Assembly: GCA_947454105.1 (NCBI GenBank)
Contig: CANGIP010000001.1
Location: forward strand, 62,001-126,000
Reading direction: 5' to 3'
From: Actinomycetota bacterium
GTDB lineage: Bacteria; Actinomycetota; Acidimicrobiia; Acidimicrobiales; Ilumatobacteraceae
DNA length: 64,000 nucleotides
Part shown: in pieces, positions 52,654 through 62,516 of the stretch
How positions within the stretch are numbered: position 1 is the first letter of the stretch
How the letters are laid out: each line of letters opens with the position of its first letter
Program-made: the position numbers and the translations under genes
Notes under the pieces: model-generated
Databases searched by the model: none
What the model was told of the DNA's origin: nothing
The model's input: the letters and a program-made list of their open reading frames with translations, nothing else

Positions 52654-53427
52654 TCAGCCGACAACGCCGGCGAGCACTGCAATGGGGAATGAAACGTTGC
52701 CAACGACGATGATCGTTGCAAAAGCTGTTGCAATGGCACGACGCCATTTGTTGAATCGTGGATTGTTCCAACCCAGCGACTGGAACAAGCTCCACACGCC
52801 ATGGAACAAGTGCGTACCAAGTGCGATATTGGCCAAGATGTAGAAGATCGCTACGGGAACTCGTTCAAGACTGAAGGCCACCGCGCCATACACATCTTTG
52901 ACACCTTCAGCATCTTTTGTACCGACATATGAGTTCACCGAACCTGCACCAAAGGTGAGGTCGAGTAAGTGCCAGATCAAGAACAACAAAACAATGATGC
53001 CCGTGTAGCGCATCGTGCGACTTGCGAAACTCGCAACTTGATAATCGCGTTCGCTCTGGTACTTCACAGGACGTGCCTGCTTGTTAAGCACTGTCAACGA
53101 GTACGCCGCGTGAATGTGCAAGATCGCCATCGTGATGAGTCCGCCGCGCAATAACCACAACGTTCCCTTCTCGGGAAGAATTGGGTACAACAAACGCTCC
53201 AAAAAGTGGGCGTAGTGGTTGAGGTCTTCTTGACCCAAGTACATCTTCAGGTTGCCGATCATGTGGAAGAGCACAAATCCCAGCAAACCAATTCCGGTGA
53301 TCGCCATGACGTACTTCTTGCCAACGGCTGTTCCATATAGATCAATCAAAAACGGCTTGCGCTTACGAGCTGCTCGTTCGATTGCGGTTCCGGAGACCGG
53401 ACCCCTCTTCATCACTGTCTGCGCCAT
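52654..53427 (-). CDS. sdhC: Succinate dehydrogenase cytochrome b subunit (type B, fused C/D)
   Basis: 257-residue membrane anchor with five predicted helices and His residues positioned for two hemes (LFHMIGN, ILHIHAAYSL, LIWHLLDL and GTHLFHGVWSL). The single large subunit fits the diheme type B enzymes that use menaquinone. The ATG at 53427 was chosen because the upstream 42 residues of open frame look non-coding and run into the promoter region. It is first gene of the operon, with a 270-bp divergent region to hppA. Confidence 0.92.
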   Translation of the reverse strand: MAQTVMKRGPVSGTAIERAARKRKPFLIDLYGTAVGKKYVMAITGIGLLGFVLFHMIGNLKMYLGQEDLNHYAHFLERLLYPILPEKGTLWLLRGGLITMAILHIHAAYSLTVLNKQARPVKYQSERDYQVASFASRTMRYTGIIVLLFLIWHLLDLTFGAGSVNSYVGTKDAEGVKDVYGAVAFSLERVPVAIFYILANIALGTHLFHGVWSLFQSLGWNNPRFNKWRRAIATAFATIIVVGNVSFPIAVLAGVVG

Positions 53428-53563
53428 CGTGACCTGCGCCTTTCGAAAATGAATGCGGCTCATCACACGATGAACCCGTTGAGACGCTACTCCCCGAGCG
53501 CCCGTTGCCCTGAAATCAACCGCCGAAAAAGCCCCAAAGTCGACAACCGTCACAAACCCCCTC

Positions 53564-53577
53564 TCAGAAATTTCTGA
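53564..53577. promoter_or_regulatory. Perfect 14-bp palindrome in the sdhC-hppA intergene
   Basis: TCAGAAATTTCTGA is self-complementary over all 14 bases and lies 137 bp upstream of the sdhC start. It is a possible operator for sdh or for the divergent pyrophosphatase gene. The rest of the 270-bp region shows only the hppA leader elements. Confidence 0.4.
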
Positions 53578-53630
53578 AAGTTTCCCGCCACTTATGCCGT
53601 GTCATGTCGCACTCAGGGCCGAGGATTCTC

Positions 53631-53690
53631 TACAATTCATTCGCCCCTGGTGGGTAGCCATCCGGGCTACCCCCATCGTGTCCCAAGGAG
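53631..53690 (+). promoter_or_regulatory. hppA -10 box, leader hairpin and ribosome site
   Basis: TACAAT at 53631-53636 is a good -10 candidate; no convincing -35 was found. The hairpin GGGTAGCC (53652-53659), loop ATCCG, GGCTACCC (53665-53672) would form in the 5' leader. AAGGAG at 53685-53690 precedes the GTG at 53698 by 7 nt. The hairpin has no U-tract and may stabilise or modulate the mRNA. Confidence 0.5.
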
Positions 53691-53697
53691 CTAACTG

Positions 53698-56085
53698 GTG
53701 TTTTCACTATTTGCCGCAGAAGGCGGATGGCAGCAATTCACTCTCAAAGGTGGTGAGTGGGCTGTTTTGTGGTTATCCGCAGCAGCCGCGCTTTTCGCCC
53801 TCGGAGTCGGATTCTTCCTCGTTCGTAAAGTCCTCGCTGAAGATCAGGGTTCGCCCAAGATGCGCGAAATCGCCAAAGCCATTCAAGAAGGTGCTTTGGC
53901 CTACCTCAAGCGCCAGTTCAAAACCATTGCGGTCATCTTGGTGCCATTGGCAGCCATTGTGTTCGTCACCTCAACCAAGATCTTGAAGCCAAGTGGTGAC
54001 GTTGCTTTGTCCTTTGGCCAAGCAGGCTTGTGGCGCACAGCAGCTTTTGTTTTGGGCTGTTTAGCCTCGGGCTTGACCGGTTATATCGGCATGACCTTGG
54101 CAACCCAGGGCAACGTTCGTACCGCCGCTGCTGCTTTGAGTGGCAGCATGCCGCGAGCCCTCACCGTTGCATTCCGCACGGGTGGTGTGGCTGGTATGTT
54201 CACCGTCGGTCTTGGTCTTCTTGGTGCCACTGGCATCATCATGGCCTTCCAGAACACCTCATCGGTGATCCTCGTGGGCTTCGGCTTCGGTGGCTCGCTG
54301 TTGGCGTTGTTCCTTCGAGTTGGTGGAGGAATCTTCACTAAGGCTGCCGACGTCGGCGCCGACTTGGTGGGCAAGGTCGAAGCAGGTATTCCTGAAGACG
54401 ATCCCCGCAACCCGGCAACTATTGCTGACAACGTGGGCGACAACGTGGGTGACTGCGCCGGTATGGCTGCTGACCTCTTCGAGAGCTACGAAGTCACGTT
54501 GGTGGCCTCGATCATCCTCGGTGTTGCTGCGTTCAACTCAATTGGCCTCAACCCTGCCCTTGGCTTGGTGTTCCCGTTGGCCGCTCGTGCCATTGGTGTG
54601 ATCGCCTCAATTGCTGGCGTTTTCGCCGTGAAAGCCAAAGAAGACGAGACCGATGCCTTGAAGCCCATTAACCGAGGATTCTTGGTTGCCGGTGTCCTCA
54701 CCTTGGTCGGAACTTTGGCTTTGGCTCTGGCGTACGTCGGAAACGACAAATACACCGGAACCGACTCGAAGATCACTGCCCTCAGTGGTGCTGGTTGGCG
54801 AGTGTTTGGTGCCGTCGCAATTGGTCTGATCTTGGCGCAGTTGGTGTCACGCCTCACCGAGTACTACACCAGCACCCATTTCCGTCCAGTGAAGGAAATC
54901 GCCGAGTCCACGCAAACCGGCCCGGCCACTGTCGTCTTGTCGGGTACCGCGTTCGGTCTCGAAAGCTCGGTGTACGCCGTGATCGCCATTGCGATTGCTA
55001 TCGGTGCTGCCATCGGTCTCGGTGGCGGAAACCTCACCTTCAGCTTCTACCTCGTCGCCTTGTGCGGTATGGGAATGTTGGCAACAACTGGCGTCATCGT
55101 TTCTGAAGACACCTTCGGCCCCGTCAGCGACAACGCTGCCGGTATCGCTGAAATGTCTGGCGAATTCCATGGTGAACCCGAAAAGATCATGGTTGCACTC
55201 GACGCGGTCGGCAACACCACCAAGGCAGTCACCAAGGGCTTCGCCATTGGATCAGCTGTTATTGCTGCGGTGGCCTTGTTTGCTTCGTTCATCGAGACTG
55301 CTGGTTCAAACTTGAAAGACAGCATGGGTCAGCCTCTTGTTGATGGCGTGAAGAAACTTGCTGACGGCGTTTTCAAATTGCCTGAATTGGCAATCAACGT
55401 TGCCGAACCGAAGGTCTTCATTGGCCTATTGATCGGTGGAGCCGTTCCGTTCTTGTTCTCAGCGCTTGCGATTCGTGCCGTTGGCCGTACCGCCGGAGTT
55501 GTTGTTCAAGAAGTGCGTAATCAGTTCGCTGACGGCGGCATCATGGCCGGCACCAAGCAGCCTGACTACGGCCCTGTCATCGACATCTGCACCAAGGCTT
55601 CACTGCGTGAACTCACCACTCCGGCTTTGCTCGCAGTGTTGACACCAGTCGTCATTGGTTTCGGTATCGACTGGAAAGCCCTCGGCGCATTCTTGGCCGC
55701 GGTCATCTTGGTCGGTCAGTTGATGGCCAACTACCTCAGCAATGCTGGTGGAGCCTGGGACAACGCCAAGAAGTACATCGAAGACGGCAATCACGGCGGC
55801 AAGGGCAGCGATGCCCACAAGGCCGCAGTCATCGGTGACACTGTTGGTGACCCGTTCAAGGACACCGCTGGTCCAGCATTGAACCCGCTCATCAAGGTGA
55901 TGAACTTGGTGTCGTTGTTGATTCTCCCCGCGATTATCACGCAGGCTGACAATGGCATCCGCTACGTCATTGCTGGCGTCGCCTTGGTCATCTTGATCGG
56001 AGCAGTCATCTTCTCTGGTCGTCGTTCGGGCGGAATCGCTTCGTTGACCGACGGAAAACCTGCAGAATCGGTTGCTGCTCACTGA
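53698..56085 (+). CDS. hppA: Membrane H+-translocating pyrophosphatase (K+-independent type)
   Basis: 795-residue, about 16-helix ion pump that couples PPi hydrolysis to proton export. The catalytic loop GGGIFTKAADVGADLVGK with EAGIPEDDPRNPATIADNVGDNVGDCAG (in pieces) is complete, as is the later GDTVGDPFKDTAGPALN. The potassium-dependence position reads GNTTKAVTKG, with Lys where K+-dependent enzymes have Ala, which predicts the K+-independent class. Codon use here appears more biased to G/C-ending codons than in the accessory genes, consistent with high expression. It is followed by a strong terminator. Confidence 0.96.
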   Translation: MFSLFAAEGGWQQFTLKGGEWAVLWLSAAAALFALGVGFFLVRKVLAEDQGSPKMREIAKAIQEGALAYLKRQFKTIAVILVPLAAIVFVTSTKILKPSGDVALSFGQAGLWRTAAFVLGCLASGLTGYIGMTLATQGNVRTAAAALSGSMPRALTVAFRTGGVAGMFTVGLGLLGATGIIMAFQNTSSVILVGFGFGGSLLALFLRVGGGIFTKAADVGADLVGKVEAGIPEDDPRNPATIADNVGDNVGDCAGMAADLFESYEVTLVASIILGVAAFNSIGLNPALGLVFPLAARAIGVIASIAGVFAVKAKEDETDALKPINRGFLVAGVLTLVGTLALALAYVGNDKYTGTDSKITALSGAGWRVFGAVAIGLILAQLVSRLTEYYTSTHFRPVKEIAESTQTGPATVVLSGTAFGLESSVYAVIAIAIAIGAAIGLGGGNLTFSFYLVALCGMGMLATTGVIVSEDTFGPVSDNAAGIAEMSGEFHGEPEKIMVALDAVGNTTKAVTKGFAIGSAVIAAVALFASFIETAGSNLKDSMGQPLVDGVKKLADGVFKLPELAINVAEPKVFIGLLIGGAVPFLFSALAIRAVGRTAGVVVQEVRNQFADGGIMAGTKQPDYGPVIDICTKASLRELTTPALLAVLTPVVIGFGIDWKALGAFLAAVILVGQLMANYLSNAGGAWDNAKKYIEDGNHGGKGSDAHKAAVIGDTVGDPFKDTAGPALNPLIKVMNLVSLLILPAIITQADNGIRYVIAGVALVILIGAVIFSGRRSGGIASLTDGKPAESVAAH

Positions 56086-56107
56086 TCAGCAACTTTGTAC
56101 AGAATTG

Positions 56108-56136
56108 AAAGAGGCGCCCGCAAGGGCGCCTCTTTT
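56108..56136 (+). terminator. Rho-independent terminator of hppA
   Basis: A perfect 12-bp stem, AAAGAGGCGCCC (56108-56119) with GGGCGCCTCTTT (56124-56135), closed by a GCAA tetraloop and followed by T-rich sequence (TGTTT). It begins 23 nt after the hppA stop and is the clearest terminator in the window. Confidence 0.95.
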
Positions 56137-56191
56137 GTTTATACGGATCAGTGACAACTTGCGACAATGGTTCGACAACTAAGGTCGTCAC

Positions 56192-56827
56192 ATGCTTGCT
56201 TTGTTCAATGTTGAGTCGTGGCTACAAAGTGGCGGACTGTTTTTATTAGCCGCCATCGTGTTCGCCGAATCGGGGTTGCTTGTCGGATTCTTTCTGCCTG
56301 GTGACTCGTTGTTGTTCATCGCGGGTTTCTTAACCTCTGCTGCTGGCCCAGCTGCTCTCGGCGTGAAAGCTGATTCGCTCCCTTCGTTACCGCTCGTCGC
56401 CATCGTGGTAGCTCTTGCGGCAATCCTTGGCGACCAAGCTGGCTACCTCTTTGGTCGCAAGGTTGGTCCTAGTCTTTTTCAACGCAATGAAAGTCGTTTG
56501 TTCAAACCATCACATGTACAAAAGGCCCACGACTTCTTAGAAAAACACGGATCAAAAACAATCGTGATGGCGCGTTTCGTTCCTGTTGTGCGCACCTTCG
56601 CCCCCATTGTGGCTGGCGTGAGCAAAATGAACTATCGCACCTTCGTGACGTACAACATCATCGGTGGCATCGTCTGGGGAGTTGGGCTCACCACACTTGG
56701 CCACTATCTCGGAGACATCTCGTGGGTGAAAGACAACATCGAATTGGCTTCACTGGCCATCGTCCTTATTTCGATCTTGCCAATGATCATTGAAGTCATT
56801 CGCCACCGTCGCGCCAATCACAAGTAA
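56192..56827 (+). CDS. DedA-family membrane protein
   Basis: 211-residue integral membrane protein with the DedA/SNARE-associated core: FAESGLLVGFFLPGDSLLFIAG (in two pieces near 26-47), a re-entrant region, GRKVGPSLFQ, and the Arg-containing MARFVPVVRTFAPIVAG near 129-145. DedA proteins support lipid flippase-like and envelope homeostasis functions. AAGG lies about 8 nt before the ATG. It is followed after 26 nt by the SCP2-like gene. Confidence 0.92.
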   Translation: MLALFNVESWLQSGGLFLLAAIVFAESGLLVGFFLPGDSLLFIAGFLTSAAGPAALGVKADSLPSLPLVAIVVALAAILGDQAGYLFGRKVGPSLFQRNESRLFKPSHVQKAHDFLEKHGSKTIVMARFVPVVRTFAPIVAGVSKMNYRTFVTYNIIGGIVWGVGLTTLGHYLGDISWVKDNIELASLAIVLISILPMIIEVIRHRRANHK

Positions 56828-56853
56828 CGAATTTCGCTGGCAGACTATTCACT

Positions 56854-57258
56854 ATGAGTCATCAGACTGTTCGCTATCTCAGCCTTGCGTGGATCGATGC
56901 ACTCACCACAGCTGTTGCCGCCAATGAGGCAATCGCTGCGGTTGCAAGTGATCACACCGTTGGCATTACTCAAACCGTGACAGGCGGGCCCGAAGGTGAC
57001 GTCACCTATCACTTGCAAGTTGCCGATGGTCAGGCAACTTTTGGTGCCGGTGCTGCGTATCCCGAAGACGTACGTTTTGAACAAGATTGGGAAACAGCCA
57101 CAGCGGTTGCCACCGACAAGTTAAACGCGCAACAAGCCTTTATCACTGGGCGTATTCGTCTGTACGGCGATCAAGAAAAACTGGTGGCAAGTACGCCAGT
57201 ATTTGCGGCATTAGACGGCGTGTTTTCCACCGTGCGCACGTTTACCGAATACCGCTAA
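56854..57258 (+). CDS. SCP2-like sterol-carrier-domain protein
   Basis: 134-residue soluble protein with an SCP2 fold pattern: an early amphipathic helix, strands ITQTVTGG and VTYHLQVADG, then the helix LNAQQAFITGRIRLYGDQEKL, read in two pieces, matching the family's hydrophobic tunnel region. SCP2 domains bind fatty acyl-CoA or sterols. A single-domain protein next to DedA could handle lipids generally; a role in sterol catabolism is possible but not shown. No Shine-Dalgarno is evident. Confidence 0.78.
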   Translation: MSHQTVRYLSLAWIDALTTAVAANEAIAAVASDHTVGITQTVTGGPEGDVTYHLQVADGQATFGAGAAYPEDVRFEQDWETATAVATDKLNAQQAFITGRIRLYGDQEKLVASTPVFAALDGVFSTVRTFTEYR

Positions 57259-57266
57259 GCAGTTCG

Positions 57267-58448
57267 TTATTTCTTTGAAGAAATAACTGCTAACGCCACA
57301 CCACACAGTGCTCCGCCAACTAAATACGGCGAACCAATTGATACGTGGTCGTACAACAGGCCAGCGAGTGCAGGGCCAGCGACTCGACCAATTGCGTTGA
57401 CACCTTGTTGAAAGCCCAACGCTTCGCCTCGGCGATGATCAGGCACGCGACCTGATACCAAACTTGACAAGTTGGGGGTCACCAAACCTTGCCCAACAGT
57501 TAACAAAGCCAACGCCACAATTAAGAGTGGCCAGTCTTTAGCAAAAGACAACACCACCAAACCGGCACTGTTCAGAACTAAACCAACTTGCAACGAACGT
57601 TGGGTTCCGAGCTTGGCGTTAATGGGTCGAATCAAACCACCTTGTACGCCAACTAAGACGACGCCAACTCCAACGAATATTGCGGCGACACCGCCTTCGG
57701 TCAAACGAAAGCGGTCACCAGCAAGAAGTGAAAAGGTTGCTTCAAATCCACTGAAAGCAACGATGGCAGTGAAGCCAGCAACTGCCAGCCCCCATAAGCG
57801 CACTTTGGCTTCGGTGTCATTTTTGGCAGCCTCGCGAGCGGCCTGTCGCACATCGGCTGGTCGAGTTTCTGGCAAGCGACGCCACGCCACTATTGCGTTG
57901 ATCAGCGCAACTGTGCCAGCGACAAAGAATGGAATATGTTCACCACCTAGCGAAGCCAATCCACCAAGTGCCGGACCGACCACAAACCCAACTCCGAATG
58001 CTGCGCCTAATAACCCGAGCAAACGTGGACGTTCTGATGGTGGCGCTAAGTCAGTAACCGCACCTTGCGCGACCGCCACACTTGCGCCCGATGCCCCGTC
58101 AAGAATGCGGCCGAGGAACAACACCCACAATGCGCCAGCCGCACCAGTCACAAATGAACCGACGGCAGTACCGAGCAACGAAATCATGATGACTGGTTTG
58201 CGTCCAATGCGATCGGACAGTCGTCCAAGTAACGGGGCGCACACCAGTTGCGCCAATGAAAACGACGCAAACAACAATCCGACTTCAAGACCACTTGCAC
58301 CAAAACGCTCGGCGTATCGACCCAATATGGGAACAACGATGCCAAAGCCAACAAGATCAAGCGCAACAGTGAGCCAAATCGTGCCAAAACCTTGCGGCAT
58401 AGGAACCTTTGCGGCTTTTTCACGAGGACTGGCGGACTTCTTTGACAC
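57267..58448 (-). CDS. MFS transporter, TetA/Bcr-like (DHA1)
   Basis: 393-residue, 12-helix major facilitator. The N-terminal LDLVGFGIVVPILGRYAE and the loop GRLSDRIGRKPVIM (near 75-88) are the drug/H+ antiporter-1 signature, with TetA-like FGIVVPILP-type spacing. It starts at GTG 58448, 16 nt downstream of the cysS stop, so it is probably co-transcribed with cysS. The substrate is unknown; drug resistance should not be assumed. Confidence 0.9.
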   Translation of the reverse strand: MSKKSASPREKAAKVPMPQGFGTIWLTVALDLVGFGIVVPILGRYAERFGASGLEVGLLFASFSLAQLVCAPLLGRLSDRIGRKPVIMISLLGTAVGSFVTGAAGALWVLFLGRILDGASGASVAVAQGAVTDLAPPSERPRLLGLLGAAFGVGFVVGPALGGLASLGGEHIPFFVAGTVALINAIVAWRRLPETRPADVRQAAREAAKNDTEAKVRLWGLAVAGFTAIVAFSGFEATFSLLAGDRFRLTEGGVAAIFVGVGVVLVGVQGGLIRPINAKLGTQRSLQVGLVLNSAGLVVLSFAKDWPLLIVALALLTVGQGLVTPNLSSLVSGRVPDHRRGEALGFQQGVNAIGRVAGPALAGLLYDHVSIGSPYLVGGALCGVALAVISSKK

Positions 58449-58464
58449 GATGCTTCACCATACG

Positions 58465-59823
58465 TCAACGACGGACAGTGGTACCTGCTTTATTCGTTTC
58501 AACAATCCAACCAGCCGCCGTCAATTCGGCTCGGAGCGCGTCAGCTGCGGCAAAATCTTTAGCCCCGCGAGCTGCATCAAGAGCTGCGGCCTTGTCGGCA
58601 ATATCTGATGGAACCTCGGAAGCTTGCTTGAGGTCTAGACCAAATGCTCGGCAAATCTCGTTCACTGCGGCCGACAACGGGGCGGCATTCTGATCATTGG
58701 CATCAAGCGCAGCGTTTGCTCGACGAACTGTTTCAAAGAGCAATGCAACCGCTGACGAAGTGTCGAGATCGTTGTCCATAAATTCACGGAACTTTGCGAT
58801 GACTTCTGAGTCTGGCGTGGCGCCTTGCGAAACTGTCGCTGTCCGAGCGGCGAAAGAATCAAGGCCCGCTAACGCATTCACCGACGCATCAATGTTGTCT
58901 TGCCCAATGCGAACTGGGCCGCGATAGTGCGTTTGCAACAAGACCAAGCGGTAAGCACGCGGATCGTAATGCTCAAGAAGGTCGAGCAGATTGGCCACAT
59001 TGCCCAAACTCTTCGACATCTTTTCGCCTTCAGTGTCGACGACGAAACCGTTATGCATCCAGTGATTAGCGAAAGTCTTTCCGAGCGCAATCGCTTGGGC
59101 GCGTTCGTTTTCGTGGTGCGGGAACTTGAGGTCCATGCCACCGCAGTGCAGATCGAATCCTTCGCCCAAAATGTCGAGACTCATCACGACACATTCGCTA
59201 TGCCAACCGGGTCGACCATTGCCCCACGGAGAGGGCCACGATGGTTCACCTGGCTTACTGAACTTCCACAGCGCAAAGTCAGCGGGATTCTTTTTGTTGC
59301 CCGCGCCAAATACTTCGCGATCTCCGCCACCCGACAACATGTCATCAAGGCTTTGGTGGGCAAGTAATCCGTAATCGGGCACGTTTAAGACGTTGAGGTA
59401 AACACCATCTTCAGTGACATAGGCGTTGTCTCGACCGATGAGCTCACCGATCATGTTGACCATCGACTCAACATATTCAGTCGCGTGAGGAACATCGGTG
59501 GGGCGCTGAACATTGAGTTTGCCCATCGCCTTGAACCACACGTCTTCACACTTGTGGGTAATTTCTTCCCACGGGCGACCTTCTTTGTTGGCGCGGTCGA
59601 TGATTTTGTCGTCAATATCGGTGATATTCGAAACGAGGCGCACCTCAAGACCCGACCATTCGAGGTAACGGCGCAAAATGTCGTACACCAACGTGGCTCG
59701 CCCGTGACCAAGGTGAGGTGGACCATAAACAGTGGGGCCACACAAGTAGATGCCGACTTTTCCGGGGGTGCGCAAAGCGAGTTCGCGGACCTCTGAAGTT
59801 GCGGTGTCGTACAGCCTGAACAT
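58465..59823 (-). CDS. cysS: Cysteinyl-tRNA synthetase
   Basis: 452-residue class I synthetase. HLGH at 37-40 (HIGH motif), zinc-site CGP near 28 with GWHSECVV and HCGGMDLKFPHHENE, and the KMSKSLGN motif in the second half. The C-terminal helical DALR-type and small anticodon-binding domain (ARGAKDFAAADALRAEL) is present, which separates it from the shorter mycothiol ligase MshC. It is divergent from valS with 50 bp between the starts. Confidence 0.95.
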   Translation of the reverse strand: MFRLYDTATSEVRELALRTPGKVGIYLCGPTVYGPPHLGHGRATLVYDILRRYLEWSGLEVRLVSNITDIDDKIIDRANKEGRPWEEITHKCEDVWFKAMGKLNVQRPTDVPHATEYVESMVNMIGELIGRDNAYVTEDGVYLNVLNVPDYGLLAHQSLDDMLSGGGDREVFGAGNKKNPADFALWKFSKPGEPSWPSPWGNGRPGWHSECVVMSLDILGEGFDLHCGGMDLKFPHHENERAQAIALGKTFANHWMHNGFVVDTEGEKMSKSLGNVANLLDLLEHYDPRAYRLVLLQTHYRGPVRIGQDNIDASVNALAGLDSFAARTATVSQGATPDSEVIAKFREFMDNDLDTSSAVALLFETVRRANAALDANDQNAAPLSAAVNEICRAFGLDLKQASEVPSDIADKAAALDAARGAKDFAAADALRAELTAAGWIVETNKAGTTVRR

Positions 59824-59873
59824 GAGAAACGAGCCTACGCCCCCACGGCCAAGACACCTATAACCTGCAACCC

Positions 59874-62462
59874 ATGGCAGTGACCGAATCGGCGTTTGAT
59901 CCGACCCAAATTCCCGAAAAGCCCACCCTCGATGGCATCGAAGCCGAATGGGCTCAACGTTGGCAAGACGAAGGCGTCTACGCCTTCAACCGTTCAGCAA
60001 CTCGTGATCAGGTGTACTCAATCGACACACCACCACCGACGGTCAGTGGCTCATTGCACATGGGTCACGTCTTTTCGTACACCCACACTGACACCATCGC
60101 TCGATACCAACGTATGACCGGCAAATCGGTTTTCTATCCGATGGGATGGGATGACAACGGTTTGCCGACCGAACGTCGCGTCCAAAACTTTTTTGGAGTG
60201 CGCTGCGACCCGAACGTTGCGTATCAGCCTGGCTTCACTCCCCCATTCCGTGGCGACCCACCCAAAGATCATCAGCCCATTGCCATTTCACGACCCAACT
60301 TCATTGAGTTATGCGAAGAACTCACGCACGAAGACGAAAAGATCTTCGAAGATCTCTTCCGCCGACTTGGCTTGTCGGTCGATTGGGATTATCTCTACAC
60401 AACAATCGAAGACCGCAGTCGTCGCGTCAGCCAACGCGCGTTCTTACGCAACTTGGCTCGTGGCGAGGCGTACACACAAGAAGCACCAACGCTGTGGGAT
60501 GTCGATTTCAAAACTGCTGTCGCACAAGCCGAACTCGAAGATCGCGAACGTCCAGGTGCTTATCACAACGTGGCATTCGCCCGTAGCGACGGACAAGGCG
60601 ATGTTGTCATTGATACAACTCGACCGGTTTTGTTAGCCGCATGTGTCGCACTCGTAGCTCATCCTGATGACGATCGTTACAAGCCACTTTTCGGCAAAAC
60701 GGTTCGCACGCCGCTGTATGGCGTTGAAGTTCCAGTGCTTGCACATCCACTTGCGCAAATTGATAAGGGCACCGGCATCGCCATGATTTGTACGTTTGGT
60801 GACCTCACTGACGTCATTTGGTGGCGTGAACTTAATTTGCCAACACGTGCCATCATCGGTCGCGATGGTCGCATCATTGCTACTCCACCAAACGGACTTG
60901 AATCACCAAGTGGAATTGCGGCTTACGAACAAATCGCTGGTTTATTCATCAACCAGGCTCAAACAAAAGTTGTCGAGATGTTGCGCGAATCCGGAGCAAT
61001 GATCGGCGAACCTCGCGCCATCATGCACCCTGTCAAGTTTTTTGAAAAGGGCGATCGCCCGCTCGAAATTGTGACGAGTCGTCAGTGGTATATCCGCAAC
61101 GGTGGTCGTGATACCGATCTACGTGGCGCATTGCTAAACCGTGGTGAGAATTTGGTGTGGCACCCTGATCACATGCGGCATCGCTATTCAAATTGGGTTG
61201 AAGGACTCAATGGCGACTGGCTGATTAGTCGTCAGCGTTACTTCGGCGTACCTGTTCCAGTTTGGTATCCAGTGAATGCCGACGGCGACACGGTTCATGA
61301 TTCGCCGATCGTTCCAACCGAAGACCGGTTACCTATTGACCCGTCAACTGATGTGCCATCTGGATATACCGCCGATCAACGCAATCAACCCAACGGTTTC
61401 ATTGGCGATCCTGATGTCATGGACACATGGGCAACCTCATCTTTGTCACCACAGATCGCTGGCAAGTGGGAAGACGATGCCGATTTATTCGGGCGAATCT
61501 TCCCCATGGATCTTCGACCTCAAGCTCACGACATCATTCGCACATGGTTGTTCAGCACCGTCGTACGCGCAAACTTTGAACACGATTCGTTGCCGTGGAA
61601 GAACGCAGCATTGTCAGGTTGGATTCTCGACCCCGATCGCAAAAAGATGTCGAAGTCAAAGGGCAACGTTGTCACACCTATTGACTTGTTTGAAAAATTT
61701 GGATCGGACGCCGTGCGTTATTGGGCTGCATCAGCTCGACCCGGAATCGACACAGCTTTCAGCGAAGACCAGATGAAAGTTGGAAAGAAGTTGGCAACCA
61801 AGTTGCTCAACGCCACCAAGTTTGTTTTGACTTTCCCGCAACCCGATGTTGAAGCGAAGCCCACTCACCCCGTTGATCTCGCGATGTTGGCGCGCGTTGC
61901 TGAAACAGTTCGCGAAGCCACTATCGCCTTCGATCAATACGACTACGCCCGCGCTCTTGAACGTACCGAAGCGATGTTCTGGTGGTTCTGCGACGATTAC
62001 GTCGAACTCGTCAAGGGACGCGTGTACAACAGCCAGGGAGCCGACGCAGCAGGATCGGCTATCAGCGCCTTGCGACTTGCCTTGTCAGCCCTGCAACGCC
62101 TGCTAGCCCCCTTCATGCCCTTCACGACCGAGACCGTGTGGCGTTGGTGGCAGAGCGGTTCTGTCCACACCGCAACGTGGCCTAATACAGCCGAACTTGG
62201 ACCGATTGGAGATAGCGCCATCCTCGACCCGATCGGCGAGATCTTGAGCCAGGTTCGCCGGGCCAAAACTGATGCCAAGACCTCGCAAAAGACTGCGGTC
62301 ACCGAAGCCACGGTGTCGGCGAGCGAGTCTGTTCTAGCGGCCTTTGAGTTAGGACGGGGCGACCTCAGCGACGCCGGAAGCGTTCGTTCGTGGGTGACGG
62401 TCGCCGGTGCAGGTGAGACAACAGTCTCGGCTGTTCTTGCACCGCCCGAACCCGCCTCCTAA
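59874..62462 (+). CDS. valS: Valyl-tRNA synthetase
   Basis: 862-residue class I synthetase that charges tRNA-Val. HMGH lies at 62-65, followed by FSYTHTDTIARYQRM and PMGWDDNGLPTERR; an editing (CP1) domain spans roughly 200-400; the KMSKSKGN motif is at about 591. It is slightly short for ValRS, with only a short region after the anticodon-binding domain. NGLPTE and the overall order fit valine rather than isoleucine or leucine enzymes. It is followed after 54 nt by the LCP gene. Confidence 0.94.
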   Translation: MAVTESAFDPTQIPEKPTLDGIEAEWAQRWQDEGVYAFNRSATRDQVYSIDTPPPTVSGSLHMGHVFSYTHTDTIARYQRMTGKSVFYPMGWDDNGLPTERRVQNFFGVRCDPNVAYQPGFTPPFRGDPPKDHQPIAISRPNFIELCEELTHEDEKIFEDLFRRLGLSVDWDYLYTTIEDRSRRVSQRAFLRNLARGEAYTQEAPTLWDVDFKTAVAQAELEDRERPGAYHNVAFARSDGQGDVVIDTTRPVLLAACVALVAHPDDDRYKPLFGKTVRTPLYGVEVPVLAHPLAQIDKGTGIAMICTFGDLTDVIWWRELNLPTRAIIGRDGRIIATPPNGLESPSGIAAYEQIAGLFINQAQTKVVEMLRESGAMIGEPRAIMHPVKFFEKGDRPLEIVTSRQWYIRNGGRDTDLRGALLNRGENLVWHPDHMRHRYSNWVEGLNGDWLISRQRYFGVPVPVWYPVNADGDTVHDSPIVPTEDRLPIDPSTDVPSGYTADQRNQPNGFIGDPDVMDTWATSSLSPQIAGKWEDDADLFGRIFPMDLRPQAHDIIRTWLFSTVVRANFEHDSLPWKNAALSGWILDPDRKKMSKSKGNVVTPIDLFEKFGSDAVRYWAASARPGIDTAFSEDQMKVGKKLATKLLNATKFVLTFPQPDVEAKPTHPVDLAMLARVAETVREATIAFDQYDYARALERTEAMFWWFCDDYVELVKGRVYNSQGADAAGSAISALRLALSALQRLLAPFMPFTTETVWRWWQSGSVHTATWPNTAELGPIGDSAILDPIGEILSQVRRAKTDAKTSQKTAVTEATVSASESVLAAFELGRGDLSDAGSVRSWVTVAGAGETTVSAVLAPPEPAS

Positions 62463-62516
62463 GGGACAGGACCCTGAAGGAAAAGACATAGTCAAAACAG
62501 GTAGTTTGTACCTTCT

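Noticed and set aside
53594-53986. Plus-strand frame overlapping the start of hppA
   Set aside because: It is a shifted-frame shadow of hppA without any recognisable domain.
57000-57011. 12-bp palindrome GGTGACGTCACC
   Set aside because: It lies inside the SCP2-like coding region and is explained by codons; no regulatory context.
62463-62516. Terminator or tRNA between valS and the LCP gene
   Set aside because: Only a weak AGGG/CCCT pairing is present, with no U-tract and no cloverleaf.
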